From assembly GCA_028819255.1 (NCBI GenBank), contig JAPPMB010000143.1:1-53597 (forward strand): a DNA stretch of 53,597 nucleotides, in the 5' to 3' direction. The DNA comes from Bryobacterales bacterium (GTDB taxonomy: Bacteria; Acidobacteriota; Terriglobia; Bryobacterales; UBA6623). Below are positions 41,202-51,200 of the stretch, one piece after another; the stretch's first letter is position 1, and each line of letters opens with the position of its first letter. The position numbers were made by a program, and so were the translations under genes. The notes beneath the pieces were generated by a model. That model was not told the origin of the DNA, ran no database searches, and was given only the letters and a program-made list of their open reading frames with translations.

Positions 41202-42908
41202 ATGCGAGGTGAAATCCTCTGCATTTCGCTGGTGCTGCTGGGATGCGGTCCCCCGCCCTCCGACCACCCAGCGGGAAGCCAAACCGAGAGGCCGGCGCTC
41301 TTCCGCGAAGTGGCGGCGGAGTCGGGTCTGACGTTCCGACATTTCGCGGACGCGAGCGACGAGTTTCGCCTGCCCGAGATCATGGGATCCGGCGTGGCCT
41401 TGCTCGACTACGACCTCGATGGCGACCTCGATGCATATTTTCTCCAGGGCGGGCCTGTGGGGGGGGCTTTCTCGGATGCGGCAGCCGCAGGCCACGGTGT
41501 GCAGGGACCTGGCAGCCGACTGTTCGAGAACCGGATCGTGCCGACCGGAGAGCTCTTCTTCGAGGACGTGACGGAAGAGAGTGGCCTTCGGTTCGGAGGC
41601 TACGCCATGGGGGCGGCGGTCGGGGACTACGACGGGGACGGCGACCCGGACCTCTACGTCACCGCCCTCGGGCCGAACGCCCTCTTCCGTAACGACGGAG
41701 ATGGCACATTCACCGAAGTGGACGGGCCTCAAGACCAGCGGTGGAGCACCTCGGCGACATTTTGGGACTACGACCAGGACGGCGACCTCGATCTGTTCTT
41801 CGCCAACTACGTGGACTTCACCGCCCGCAACAACAAGAAGTGCTTCTCCCCGGTCGGTGCCCGGGACCACTGCAATCCGACGGTCTACAATCCGGTTCCA
41901 GACCGCCTGTTCCGAAACGATGGCGGACGCTTTCGCGATGTGACCGGGGATGCCGGGCTTGGTGCTGCATTCGGGAACGGACTCGGCGTCATGAGCGTCG
42001 ACCTGAGCGGCGACGGCCGACCTGACCTCTACGTGGCAAATGACGGCACCGCCAATCAGCTCTGGATCAACCAAGGTGGCGGACGGTTCGAGAACACGGC
42101 CATGCTCGCGGGCGCCGCGGTGAACGCCGACGGTCGGGCGGAGGCAGGGATGGGCGTGGTCGCAGCGGACTTTGACAACGACGGCGATGACGACGTGTTC
42201 CTCACGCACAACACACTCGAGACCAACACACTCTATCTGAACAACGGCAGCGGGCTGTTTCAGGATGCGACGAACCGCTTTGGCCTGGGGGGGCCAAGCG
42301 TTCCGTTCACCGGCTTCGGAGTGTCGTGGGCGGACTTTGACCATGACGGTCGACTGGACGTATTCGTTGCCAACGGCGCCGTGACCGTGATGGAGTCGCT
42401 TCGAGGACAACGCTATCCGTACCTGCAGGACAATCAGCACTTTCGCGGCACGGCCACGGGTTTCGAGGCGGTCGACGGGGAGCACACCTGGGGCGACGTG
42501 TCTCCCTTGGCCAGCCGAGGGGTGGCAACCGGGGATCTGGATATGGACGGCGACCCGGACCTGGTGGTGTCGAACAGCAACGGGCCGGCACGCATCTATA
42601 TCAACCAGACGGACGATGGGAGGTGGCTGCGGATCAAGCTCGCCGCGAGAGCCGGCAACCCGGCGGGCCTGGGTGCTCGCGTCGGACTGTCCCTCGGCGA
42701 CGGAACCATGTTGTGGCGCCGTCTGCACCGGGACGGTAGCTACCTGAGCTCAAGTGAGGCGGCGGTTCACTTCGGTCTCGCCGCCAACATCGGCATCGAA
42801 TCCGCTGAAGTCGTGTGGCCGGAAGGACGGCATGAGAGATTCCCAGCGCCACGCGTCGGTGAGACCACGGCGCTTCGGGAGGGTGAGGGCCGCCCGGCCT
42901 CCCATTGA
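41202..42908 (+). CDS. CRTAC1-family FG-GAP/VCBS-repeat lipoprotein with ASPIC/UnbV C-terminal domain
   Basis: 568 residues from the ATG at 41202, which gives a lipoprotein signal (RGEILCISLVLLGC, Cys as acylation site); a longer frame upstream has no start signal. Seven or so FG-GAP/VCBS repeats with Ca-binding DxDxDGDxD loops form a beta-propeller: VALLDYDLDGDLDAYFLQGG, AVGDYDGDGDPDLYVTALGP, WDYDQDGDLDLFFANYVDF, VDLSGDGRPDLYVANDGT, ADFDNDGDDDVFLTHNTLE, ADFDHDGRLDVFVANGAVT and GDLDMDGDPDLVVSNSNG. The C-terminal 100 residues (LRIKLAARAGNPAGLGARVG, RRLHRDGSYLSSSEAAVHFG) are the ASPIC/UnbV domain. A close paralogue is at 51807-53522. Function unknown; likely a surface-exposed binding protein. 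Confidence 0.93.
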   Translation: MRGEILCISLVLLGCGPPPSDHPAGSQTERPALFREVAAESGLTFRHFADASDEFRLPEIMGSGVALLDYDLDGDLDAYFLQGGPVGGAFSDAAAAGHGVQGPGSRLFENRIVPTGELFFEDVTEESGLRFGGYAMGAAVGDYDGDGDPDLYVTALGPNALFRNDGDGTFTEVDGPQDQRWSTSATFWDYDQDGDLDLFFANYVDFTARNNKKCFSPVGARDHCNPTVYNPVPDRLFRNDGGRFRDVTGDAGLGAAFGNGLGVMSVDLSGDGRPDLYVANDGTANQLWINQGGGRFENTAMLAGAAVNADGRAEAGMGVVAADFDNDGDDDVFLTHNTLETNTLYLNNGSGLFQDATNRFGLGGPSVPFTGFGVSWADFDHDGRLDVFVANGAVTVMESLRGQRYPYLQDNQHFRGTATGFEAVDGEHTWGDVSPLASRGVATGDLDMDGDPDLVVSNSNGPARIYINQTDDGRWLRIKLAARAGNPAGLGARVGLSLGDGTMLWRRLHRDGSYLSSSEAAVHFGLAANIGIESAEVVWPEGRHERFPAPRVGETTALREGEGRPASH

Positions 42909-43333
42909 CGGTCGCGCACCGCAAGCGGTTCAGTGGTTCGCTGCGGCCACCGCTGGCGGACCAGCGTGGGCCGTCCGGCCGCTCAGGTCGACGATGCGGC
43001 CGGCACCGGGACTCAAGCCAGCGTTTCCGCCAGACCCGGCGCGGTTGGGACCTGGCCTTGCCAGATTCGCGGGAAAACGCATCCGGCCGGTGACTGGCCT
43101 TGGCCGTCAGGGGTGCGTTCCGTGCCCTGGTTGGGCCTAAGTGCGCCCCGCAGGCTTCCGGGCTGACCATCGAGGCAGAAAGCGCGAGAGGATGCCTGAG
43201 AAGCAACGGCCGCGGAAACCTCCCCGAACACCGAGCTGCGGTCGGAGAAAGCCGCTGGGTGGGCTCAGGCGTCGGCCTCAACTTCCGAGTCTGACCTGAG
43301 CGTGTGCAAGACTGAACTAAGCCCCGTTCAGCG
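42909..43333. other. Intergenic region without a supportable gene
   Basis: 425 bases of GC-rich DNA with only short or low-quality open frames and no clear promoter or terminator. Confidence 0.4.
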
Positions 43334-43540
43334 ATGCTCAAATTCCTGCTCTGGTTGATCCTGTTGGTGGTCTGCTGGCCTCTGGCCCTCCTTGCTCTGA
43401 TCGCATACCCGTTCGTTTGGCTCTTGCTCCTGCCATTTCGATTGTTGGGAATTGTGGTCGGTGGCGTATTTGACGTGTTGAGAGCGATATTGACCTTGCC
43501 GAGTCGGCTCCTGACCGGCGGACCAGGGCTGGCTCGATAG
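43334..43540 (+). CDS. Two-helix membrane microprotein (68 aa)
   Basis: MLKFLLWLILLVVCWPLALL, then LIAYPFVWLLLLPFRLLGIV and VGGVFDVLRAILTLPSRLL. Two transmembrane segments are separated by a Tyr-Pro turn, with a positively charged end, so it should sit in the inner membrane. Highly similar short proteins (LLWLxLLVxCWPLALLAL pattern) occur as conserved hypotheticals in several bacterial phyla. No strong ribosome site was found, and it has no obvious operon partner. Confidence 0.65.
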   Translation: MLKFLLWLILLVVCWPLALLALIAYPFVWLLLLPFRLLGIVVGGVFDVLRAILTLPSRLLTGGPGLAR

Positions 43541-43797
43541 AGCGTTTGCGGAGGTGTTTGGCCGGCCGCGGCGGCAGCGTCAATTCCTTGAGGCATAAGC
43601 GCAGGCACACCGTGGGCGCTCACGCCCTCTGCCGGCACTCCACTGGCCGCTGGCCGGCGCCTGCAGGTCGCCAGGTGCCGATGGCAGAGCCCGCAGCGTC
43701 GACGACCAACGTGCTCGTGACCAGTGGGAACTGCATGAGCCACTTCACTGAGACCGAGCACCCGAACACAGGCCTGCGGCAATTCGCTACGCGCCGG

Positions 43798-45684
43798 TCA
43801 GCTGTCGATGGAGAACGCCACGATCTCGTCGCCCGAAGCGGTGTTGCCTTTGCCCCCGCCGGCGGCGATCACCACGAACTGCTTCCCGTCGGCCTCGTAG
43901 GTGCACGGCGTCGCGAATCCCCCGGCCTTGAGCTCCGATTCCCAGAGAACCTCGCCGTTGTCCTGATCGAAGGCCCGGAACTTCTTGTCGAATGTCCCCG
44001 CCATGAACACCAGGCCTCCAGCCGTGGCGATCGATCCGCCGTGTGAGGGTGTGCCTGTCTTTGGAATGCCGTGGGCCGTGAGTTCAGCGAATTCGCCGTT
44101 CACCACACGCCAGGCAAAGTCCCCCGATTCCAGGTCCACCGCCGTCACGTATCCCCATGGCGGCTTGATCGCCGGATAGCCCTCGTGGTCTAGAAACTCG
44201 CTCCGGTCGGGCAGGGCGTAGTCAAACGCCTCCTGGGGCGCCAGCTTGAGCTCGATCCGATTCGTGGTCTCGTCCGAACTCGCGAACACGCGGTTCATTG
44301 CCGGGTTGTAGCAGCATCCGCCCCATAGGCAGCCTCCGCGGAATCCCGGGTGGACCAGGGTTCCCCTCGTGCTCGGCGGAGTGAAGAGGTCACCGGCGTC
44401 CGTCGCGTCCCAGATCTTCTTGACTGCCGCCCGGGACTCCTCGGAAATGTCGCTGATGTCCTTGGCGTGGAAGCCCTGGCGGGACAGCGGACGAGGCTTC
44501 ACCGGAAAGGGCTGGGTTGGCCAGAGCTGCTCCCCGCCGACATCGGACATCGGGATGGGTCGCTCCTCCACCGGCCAGACGGGTCTTCCGGTCTCCCGGT
44601 GGAAGAAGAACAGGAATCCCTGCTTCGTTGGCTGTACCACCGCGTCAAAGGTTCTGCCGTTCTGTGTCATGCGGATCAGTGCCGGCTGCGCCGGCAGGTC
44701 GTAGTCCCAGACATCGTGGTGCACGGTCTGGAAGTGCCAGACCCGCTTGCCGGTCGCCGCGTCGAGTGCAAGCACGCAGTTCCCGAACAGGTTCGCTCCT
44801 ATGCGGTCACCGCCGTAGAAGTCGAAGGCAGGCGAGCCAATTCCCGCAAACACGATGCCGCGCTCCACGTCGAGGCTCATCCCGGACCAGTTGTTTGTGC
44901 CGCCGACGTGCCTGTAGGCGTTTGGCGGCCAGGTGTCGTATCCGAACTGCCCCGGCCTGGGCGTGGTGTGAAAGATCCAGCGCCGCTTCCCCGTCATCGC
45001 GTCGTAGGCCCGGATGTGACCCGGCGCCTGCGGGTAGGGTCCCTCGCCTCCGCCTCCCCCGACAACAATCAGGTCCTTGAATGCCACGACCGGGCTCGTG
45101 CATTTCACGGAGACACCCGGCACCTCGCTGTCCAGGTCGTTGTTGAGGTCGACCATCCCCTCCGCACCGAAAGACGGGTCGGGAACTCCCGTTGCGGCAT
45201 TCAGGCTGTGGAGGCGGTTCTGGACGGTGCTGAAGATTCGCTGCTCCGCACCGTCCTCGGACTGCCAGTAGCAGACCCCCCGGTTGACCCCCGCACTGCG
45301 CCGGGCCGCGGACTCGTCGAGAGGGTCGAATGTCCAAAGTAGCTTGCCCGTAGCGGCACTCAGTGCCTGCACCTTGAGTCGGGCCGTCGTGATGTACATC
45401 ACACCGTCCACGACGATCGGCGTGCATTCGATCGTGGTCTGCGGGCGTTGCATGGCGTCACCGGTCCTGTGGATCCAGGCGGGCTTCAGCATCGCCACGT
45501 TGGACCGAACGATCCGGTCGGCAGCCGAATAGCGGGCTGCGCCGGCCGTGCCGCCGTAGTGTCGCCACTCACGGTCCGGCTCGTCCGAAATCCAGGGTCG
45601 CGGCCCTGGCACGGGCCATGCGCGCGATGCGGCGACGATCGCTCCACCTGTCGACTTCAGAAAGGCTCTGCGGTTGCTTGGCAT
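43798..45684 (-). CDS. PQQ-dependent dehydrogenase (quinoprotein), Tat-exported
   Basis: 628 residues. NRRAFLKSTGGAIVAASRAW at the start is a twin-arginine signal. The rest is an eight-bladed PQQ propeller: DEPDREWRHYGGTAGAARYS, LDESAARRSAGVNRGVCYWQ, VVGGGGGEGPYPQAPGHIRA, GHIRAYDAMTGKRRWIFHT, NNWSGMSLDVERGIVFAG, YGGDRIGANLFGNCVLALDA, ATGKRVWHFQTVHHDVWDYD, and near the end SHGGSIATAGGLVFMAGTFD with FRAFDQDNGEVLWESEL. This is the pattern of soluble or periplasmic glucose/polyol dehydrogenases of the membrane-bound-GDH subtype without the membrane domain. It would oxidise a sugar or alcohol with PQQ and pass electrons to cytochromes or quinone. No pqq biosynthesis genes are in the window. Confidence 0.9.
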   Translation of the reverse strand: MPSNRRAFLKSTGGAIVAASRAWPVPGPRPWISDEPDREWRHYGGTAGAARYSAADRIVRSNVAMLKPAWIHRTGDAMQRPQTTIECTPIVVDGVMYITTARLKVQALSAATGKLLWTFDPLDESAARRSAGVNRGVCYWQSEDGAEQRIFSTVQNRLHSLNAATGVPDPSFGAEGMVDLNNDLDSEVPGVSVKCTSPVVAFKDLIVVGGGGGEGPYPQAPGHIRAYDAMTGKRRWIFHTTPRPGQFGYDTWPPNAYRHVGGTNNWSGMSLDVERGIVFAGIGSPAFDFYGGDRIGANLFGNCVLALDAATGKRVWHFQTVHHDVWDYDLPAQPALIRMTQNGRTFDAVVQPTKQGFLFFFHRETGRPVWPVEERPIPMSDVGGEQLWPTQPFPVKPRPLSRQGFHAKDISDISEESRAAVKKIWDATDAGDLFTPPSTRGTLVHPGFRGGCLWGGCCYNPAMNRVFASSDETTNRIELKLAPQEAFDYALPDRSEFLDHEGYPAIKPPWGYVTAVDLESGDFAWRVVNGEFAELTAHGIPKTGTPSHGGSIATAGGLVFMAGTFDKKFRAFDQDNGEVLWESELKAGGFATPCTYEADGKQFVVIAAGGGKGNTASGDEIVAFSIDS

Positions 45685-45877
45685 GGTGCTTCCCTACCTC
45701 TTGGTGACTTCCGGTCGTGCGTCCGCTATGCGCCGCCGTGCCAAGGGGGCCGGACCCTACCTGCTGCGAGCGAGGATGGCGGATCTTGACTCAGTTCCGT
45801 CGCTCGTTGTCCGGCCGTCCCATTCGGCTGTCCGTCCGGCTTGGGCGGAATCATGCGCGTCCGTGAATGGCGGTCTT

Positions 45878-46852
45878 CTAGAAGCGGGACAGCCAGCGTG
45901 CCTTCCGCACCACCCTGTCCGCGCTCGGCAGAAAGGCCTTCTCGAGCGTCTCGCTGAACGGCACCGGCGTGTCCGGAGCAGCGATTCTCACGAGCGGCCC
46001 ATCCAGATAGTCAAACGCGTGCTCGGCGATGATGCCCGCCAGCTCGCCGCCCAGACCCCCTGTGAGCGTGTCCTCGTGCAGCAGAATCACCTTGCTCGTC
46101 TTGCGGGCCGTTTCGAGGATGGAGCTCCGGTCCAGCGGCATGAGCGTCCGCAGGTCCAAGACCTCGATGCTGATCCCCTCGGGAGCCAGCCTCTCGGCCG
46201 CCTCGAGGGCGACATGCACCATCCATCCATAGGTGATGATCGAGATGTCAGAGCCTTCGCGCTGTACCTGCGCCTTGCTGAGCGGGACGGTGTAGTCCCC
46301 GGTTGGAAGCGCTTCCTTGACCGAGCGATACAGGTACTTGTGTTCGAGAAAGATCACCGGATCGTTGTCCCGGATCGAGGCCTTGATCAGCCCCTTGGCG
46401 TCATACGCCGTGGCGGGCTGCACGACCTTGAGTCCCGGAGTGTGGACGTACGGCATCTCGATGTTCTGCGAGTGGAACGGGCCGCCGTGGATGTTGCCCC
46501 CGGCGGGCGCGCGGATGACCATCGGGATCGCCTGTCCCCACCGGTAGCGGCACTTCGCGGCGAAGTTCGTGATCTGGTCGAAGCCGCACGCCATAAAGTC
46601 CGCGAACTGCATCTCCAGCACCGGACGCAGTCCGTTGATCGCCGCCCCGGTGCCCGCCCCCACGATGGCCGACTCGGAAAGCGGCGTGTCGACGACCCGC
46701 ATCTCGCCGAACCTCTCGAGCATGCCCTTCGTGACCTTGAAGGCTCCGCCGTAGACCGCGATGTCCTCGCCCATCACGAAGACGCTCTCGTCCCGCTCCA
46801 TCTCTTCCCAGATTCCCTGGCGAATCGCCTCGACGTAGGTTGTCTCCGCCAT
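45878..46852 (-). CDS. 2-oxoacid dehydrogenase E1 component, beta subunit
   Basis: 324 residues, starting MAETTYVEAIRQGIWEEMER. Conserved patches: VFVMGEDIAVYGGAFKVTKG, RVVDTPLSESAIVGAGTGAA, GLRPVLEMQFADFMACGFDQ, RAPAGGNIHGGPFHSQNIEM, VVQPATAYDAKGLIKASIRD and VEVLDLRTLMPLD-like sequence (EVLDLRTLMPLDRSSILETA). Together with the alpha subunit encoded 23 bp upstream it forms the thiamine-diphosphate-dependent E1 heterotetramer. It could serve pyruvate, branched-chain 2-oxoacids or acetoin; the specificity cannot be read. No E2 or E3 gene is adjacent, unlike most such operons. Confidence 0.94.
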   Translation of the reverse strand: MAETTYVEAIRQGIWEEMERDESVFVMGEDIAVYGGAFKVTKGMLERFGEMRVVDTPLSESAIVGAGTGAAINGLRPVLEMQFADFMACGFDQITNFAAKCRYRWGQAIPMVIRAPAGGNIHGGPFHSQNIEMPYVHTPGLKVVQPATAYDAKGLIKASIRDNDPVIFLEHKYLYRSVKEALPTGDYTVPLSKAQVQREGSDISIITYGWMVHVALEAAERLAPEGISIEVLDLRTLMPLDRSSILETARKTSKVILLHEDTLTGGLGGELAGIIAEHAFDYLDGPLVRIAAPDTPVPFSETLEKAFLPSADRVVRKARWLSRF

Positions 46853-46875
46853 GATTCAGTTCTGCACCGTGTGGC

Positions 46876-47886
46876 CTAGACGGACTCGTAGACGTCGTCT
46901 TCAAGGGTCGCCGGGTCCGGGAACGGCTGGTCGAGCGCCCAGGACACGGCTTCCTCGATCTCGCTGAGAACCCTCTTCCTCAGGTTCACGAAGACCTGCT
47001 CGTCGGCCCCCATCCCTTCCACCATCTGCTTCTGCAGCATCAGGATCGGATCCCTGCGGGACCATTCCTCCCGCTGCGCGGTCGGGACATAGTCGGCGGC
47101 ATCATGCGCCGAGTGGCCGCTCATCCGAAACGTCTTGCACTCTATGAAGTACGGGCCCCGGCCCGCTCGGGCGTGGGCGACGGCCCTTTGCGATGCCTCG
47201 TGGATCTGTAGGACATCGTTGCCGTCGACGATCTCGAACGGCATGCCGTAGCCCGCGACGCGATGCGCGATGTCGCTGATCTTCATCTGCTGGTCGAGCG
47301 GAGTGGAGTACGCATATTGGTTGTTGTTGCACAGGTAGACGATGGGCAGATTCAGGACCGCCGCCATGTTGAGACCTTCGTGCCAGTCGCCGCGGCTCGA
47401 TGCGCCGTCGCCGGAGTAGTTGAAGACGATGTTGGACTCCCCCCGGTATCGCATCGCGAACGCCAGCCCTCCCGCCACGGGAATACTGGCCCCGATGGAA
47501 GAGATGATCGGCACGCAGTGCCGCTCCGCACACCCCATGTGCATGTTGCCGTCACGACCGCGGGTCAGCCCGCTCACACGGCCCATGTACTGGGCCAGGA
47601 TTTCCCTGGGCGTGATGCCGCGGATCAGAAGGGCGGCCATGTCGCGGTGGGACGGTGTGAGCCAGTCTCCTGGTCGGGAGAGGATGGCGCTGCCGACCGG
47701 AATGGCTTCCTGGCCCCGTCCCGTGTAACAGCCCCCGAGGACCTTGCCTTGCCGGTAGAGCTTGAGCTCGATGCGCTCCTCCAGCTCGCGCATCATGAGC
47801 ATGTAGTAGAGGAGGCTTTCGCAAAGGCCCCTGTCGACCTGTGTGCGTGGGTGGGCGGCGGCCGGCGCACTCATAGCAGCATTCAT
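46876..47886 (-). CDS. 2-oxoacid dehydrogenase E1 component, alpha subunit
   Basis: 336 residues from the ATG at 47886 (ATG at 47874 is a near alternative; a longer frame to 48018 has no coding character). LLYYMLMMRELEERIELKLY and QGKVLGGCYTGRGQEAIPVG open the E1-alpha fold. SHRDMAALLIRG and GRVSGLTRGRDGNMHMGCAE follow. The TPP/Mg motif is GDGASSRGDWHEGLNMAAVL, ending NLPIVYLCNNNQYAYSTPLD. The C-terminal GPYFIECKTFRMSGHSAHDA is the phosphorylation-loop region. It precedes the E1-beta gene in one operon. In vivo activity needs an E2 partner from elsewhere in the genome, or the pair may act as a stand-alone decarboxylase. Confidence 0.94.
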   Translation of the reverse strand: MNAAMSAPAAAHPRTQVDRGLCESLLYYMLMMRELEERIELKLYRQGKVLGGCYTGRGQEAIPVGSAILSRPGDWLTPSHRDMAALLIRGITPREILAQYMGRVSGLTRGRDGNMHMGCAERHCVPIISSIGASIPVAGGLAFAMRYRGESNIVFNYSGDGASSRGDWHEGLNMAAVLNLPIVYLCNNNQYAYSTPLDQQMKISDIAHRVAGYGMPFEIVDGNDVLQIHEASQRAVAHARAGRGPYFIECKTFRMSGHSAHDAADYVPTAQREEWSRRDPILMLQKQMVEGMGADEQVFVNLRKRVLSEIEEAVSWALDQPFPDPATLEDDVYESV

Positions 47887-48110
47887 GAAAGATAAACCAT
47901 GCGACTCCAGTTTGCAAGGACGAATTGGGCCCGCGCTGCATGGCGGGTGCGATCGCAGGGCGGGCAGGGGCGTGCCGGCCGCCCTGCGGGCGCCGCGCGG
48001 CGTTCCTCGCGTGCTCAACGGCTCCGCTCAACTCTGCCGCTCAACCGGTTCTCTTGCGAGCCCGGATGTCGGAATACTCGGGTTTTCCGGGCGGCTGGGG
48101 CTAGCCTCCC

Positions 48111-48139
48111 TTGCGTTCGCCGACGAACTTTCGTAACAT
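48111..48139 (+). promoter_or_regulatory. Weak candidate promoter for the second TonB-dependent receptor
   Basis: TTGCGT and TAACAT separated by 17 bp, 115 bases before the ATG at 48255. The match is moderate. The remaining 47887-48254 region holds no gene; an AGGGGGAAG ribosome site precedes the ATG. Confidence 0.3.
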
Positions 48140-48254
48140 GGAAAGGCCGTGTTGGCATGAATGCGACCCGTAGGGGTGGGTCGCCGTCGGCCGGCTCACA
48201 TTGCGGGCATCTGTTCTGCCCATCAGTCCAGTTGAGTTAGAGGGGGAAGTTTCT

Positions 48255-51200
48255 ATGAGGAAACACCGCTGCCTGGGGGCAGCTCTTATCTTGATTCTGG
48301 GCGTGGCCCCGCTTGCCATCGCCCAGCAGGCCGACACAGCGTTGATCGTCGGCAGCGTGACGGACACAACAGGTGCCGTGATCCCCGGCGCCGGCGTGAC
48401 GTTCAGTCACATTGAGACAGGCATCGAGTCCTCTACACAGACAAACGAGACCGGAAGCTACAGGTCCGCTCCACTCAGGATCGGCAATTACATCGTTCTG
48501 ATCGAATCCGAAGGATTCAAGGCGTATTCGGGATCGGGCATCACGCTGTCCATCGGCGACGTCCGCGAGTTGAACGTCGCTCTCGAGGTCGGCGCGGTCA
48601 CCGAGGTCATCGAGGTCGAGGCCGCGGCGCCGCTGCTGCAGACTACGGAGAGCTCTGCCGGCACTGTGATCGAGAACCGCCAGATCGTTGACCTTCCGCT
48701 GAACGGTCGCGACTACCTGCAGCTCGCTGTCATCTCGGCGGGCACCGTGGTTTCCCGCGGACAGGGCATCTCGATCGGCGGCCAGCGCGGAACCGAGATC
48801 AACTTCATGATCGACGGTGTTGACAACAACAACCAGTCGATCGCGTCTCAGGGCGCACAGAAGGAGACAGTGAAGCCTTCGGTTGACGCGGTTGCCGAGT
48901 TCAAGGTGATCACGAACGGCTTCTCGGCCGAGTACGGCAAGTCCTCTTCAGGAATCGTGTCCTTGGCCATCAAGTCCGGCACAAACGATTTGCACGGGAC
49001 CGGTTTCTTCTTCATGCGCGACGAGACGATGGACGCCAAGCCCTACTTCGCCCCTGGGGAGAAAGCGCAGTTCGGGCGCAAGCAGTACGGTTTCGCCGTG
49101 GGCGGGCCAATCAAGAGGAACAGGTCGTTCCTTTTTGGGGACCTGGAGCTGACTGACATTCGAGAGTCGGATACGTTCGTGCGCACGATTCCGTCAGCCG
49201 CCATGCGGCAGGGTGATTTCTCAGGAGAGTTCCTGGATGTGACGGGTCGGACGATCTACGATCCTTTCACGGCGGAAGGCGACATCTCCAACGCAAGGCA
49301 GCCGTTTCCGAACCAGATCATTCCGTCGTCTCGCTTCGATCCGATCGCTGCGGTCGCCAAGGACTTCTATCCCGACCCTCAGGTTCCGGGGCTGAGGAGA
49401 AACCACACGTTTCAGCCCCCTCGCACCCAGGACTTCAGCAAGTGGGACATCCGTTGGGATCACAATCTGTCCGACAAGGACAACTTGTTCGCCCGCTGGA
49501 GCGCCCAGCAGCAGTTCCGTGGCAACAGGCCCGGGCTGCCGCCCACGGCCAACTTCGGAACCCTCGTGCCTGGCGGCAACTCGCTCGACGTGACCAGCAA
49601 CAATGCCGCATTCGGATGGAACCGCATATGGAGCCCCACGCTGATCTCGAACATCCGGTTGGGCTGGAACTACCTCGACACCGACGCGGAGGTTCACCCG
49701 GACGTGCCCGGCAACGTCAACAAGGAAATCGGGCTGCCCGGATTCGACACGGACCTGCGCGGACTTGCCATCCTCGAGATCGGCGGCTGGCAGGCTCTCG
49801 GAAACTCCAACTGGGCGCCCAACCTGATCCAGTCCCAGACGCGACAGATTTCGGTTGACAACACCTGGACCAAGGGCAACCACGCGATCAAGTTCGGTGC
49901 GCAGATCTTTTTCATGCAGTCGGGAATCGTCAATCCCCAGCTCGCGCTCGGCCGGGTCGCGTTTCCGCGCCAGTTCACGAGGGACATGCCGTTTGGCGCA
50001 GGAGGGGACGGATTTGCGGACTTCCTGCTCGGAACATCGAACGGCCTCCGCGGGTCGAACACGATCTACATGAACATGCGTGCGCCCTACCAGCACGCCT
50101 ACGTCCAGGACGACTGGAAGGTGAGCGACCGGCTGACCCTGAACCTCGGTCTGCGGTACGAGTACAACCCGCCATTCCTGGAAACGCGCGACGGCATCGG
50201 GTACTTCGACCCCGGGCCGCGTTCGGACCATGACCGCCGATGGGCGGAGTACGTGCATCCGGACGCAGTCACAAACTACACCGGCAGCGTCACGCAGGGT
50301 GTCATCAGGGTTCCCGGGGTGGACGGTACGTCGCGACGTCTCACGAAGCCCGACAAGACCAACTTCGGACCTCGCCTGGGGATCGCCTACAAGATCACCG
50401 AGAAGACCGTGTTCCGCATGGCGTACGGCATCTTCTACGGTACGTTCTCGAACACGGGAGGGGGCGAATACAAGGAGACGCAGCCTCCGTTCCACTTCAA
50501 GGTTGGCCTGTCTGCCGACCCGGCCAACCCGGCTCAATACCCTTTCCGGGACGGCTTGCCGCCGAATACAATCAGTGCCCAGAATGCCATCGCTGTCGAG
50601 ATGTCGGGCTGGGAGCCGGAGCCGGATTGGCCGATGGCGCAGAACTGGAATTTCAACCTCCAGTACTCGCTTCCTGGCGACACGCTCTGGGAGATTGGCT
50701 ACTTCGGCAACAAGATGAATCACATGATGGGCCGCTGGGACGAGAACGTGCCCAGGCCTGGCGAATACGTCTACGACCCGGTCACTAGGAAAGTGATCCC
50801 CCCGACGGGTGGGATCAACGAGCGACGTCCCTGGCGCGCTGCGTTCGTGCCGACCGCCAGGCGCGGGGACGTGGAGTTCCCTGGCAGCGAGCCGGGCGGA
50901 TTCATTACGTTGGGCCGGTCGAACATGCATTCGTTCCGTTGGAACTCGCTCTATCACGGGCTCCAGACGAAGCTGGAGAAGCGCTATTCGCAGGGCATGA
51001 CGTACATCGTGTCGTACTCGTGGTCGCACGCCATCGGCGACTGGCGCGCGATCCCGGGATCGGGCGGAGCCCCGGGCGAGAACGCGAGGATCGTAAAGGA
51101 CGTCCTGGACCTGAGCCACGAGCGTGGCCCGACGCCTCAGGACATCCGTCACCGCCTGATCGGCAGCATCGTCTACGAGCTGCCGTTCCTCAGGGGGGCG

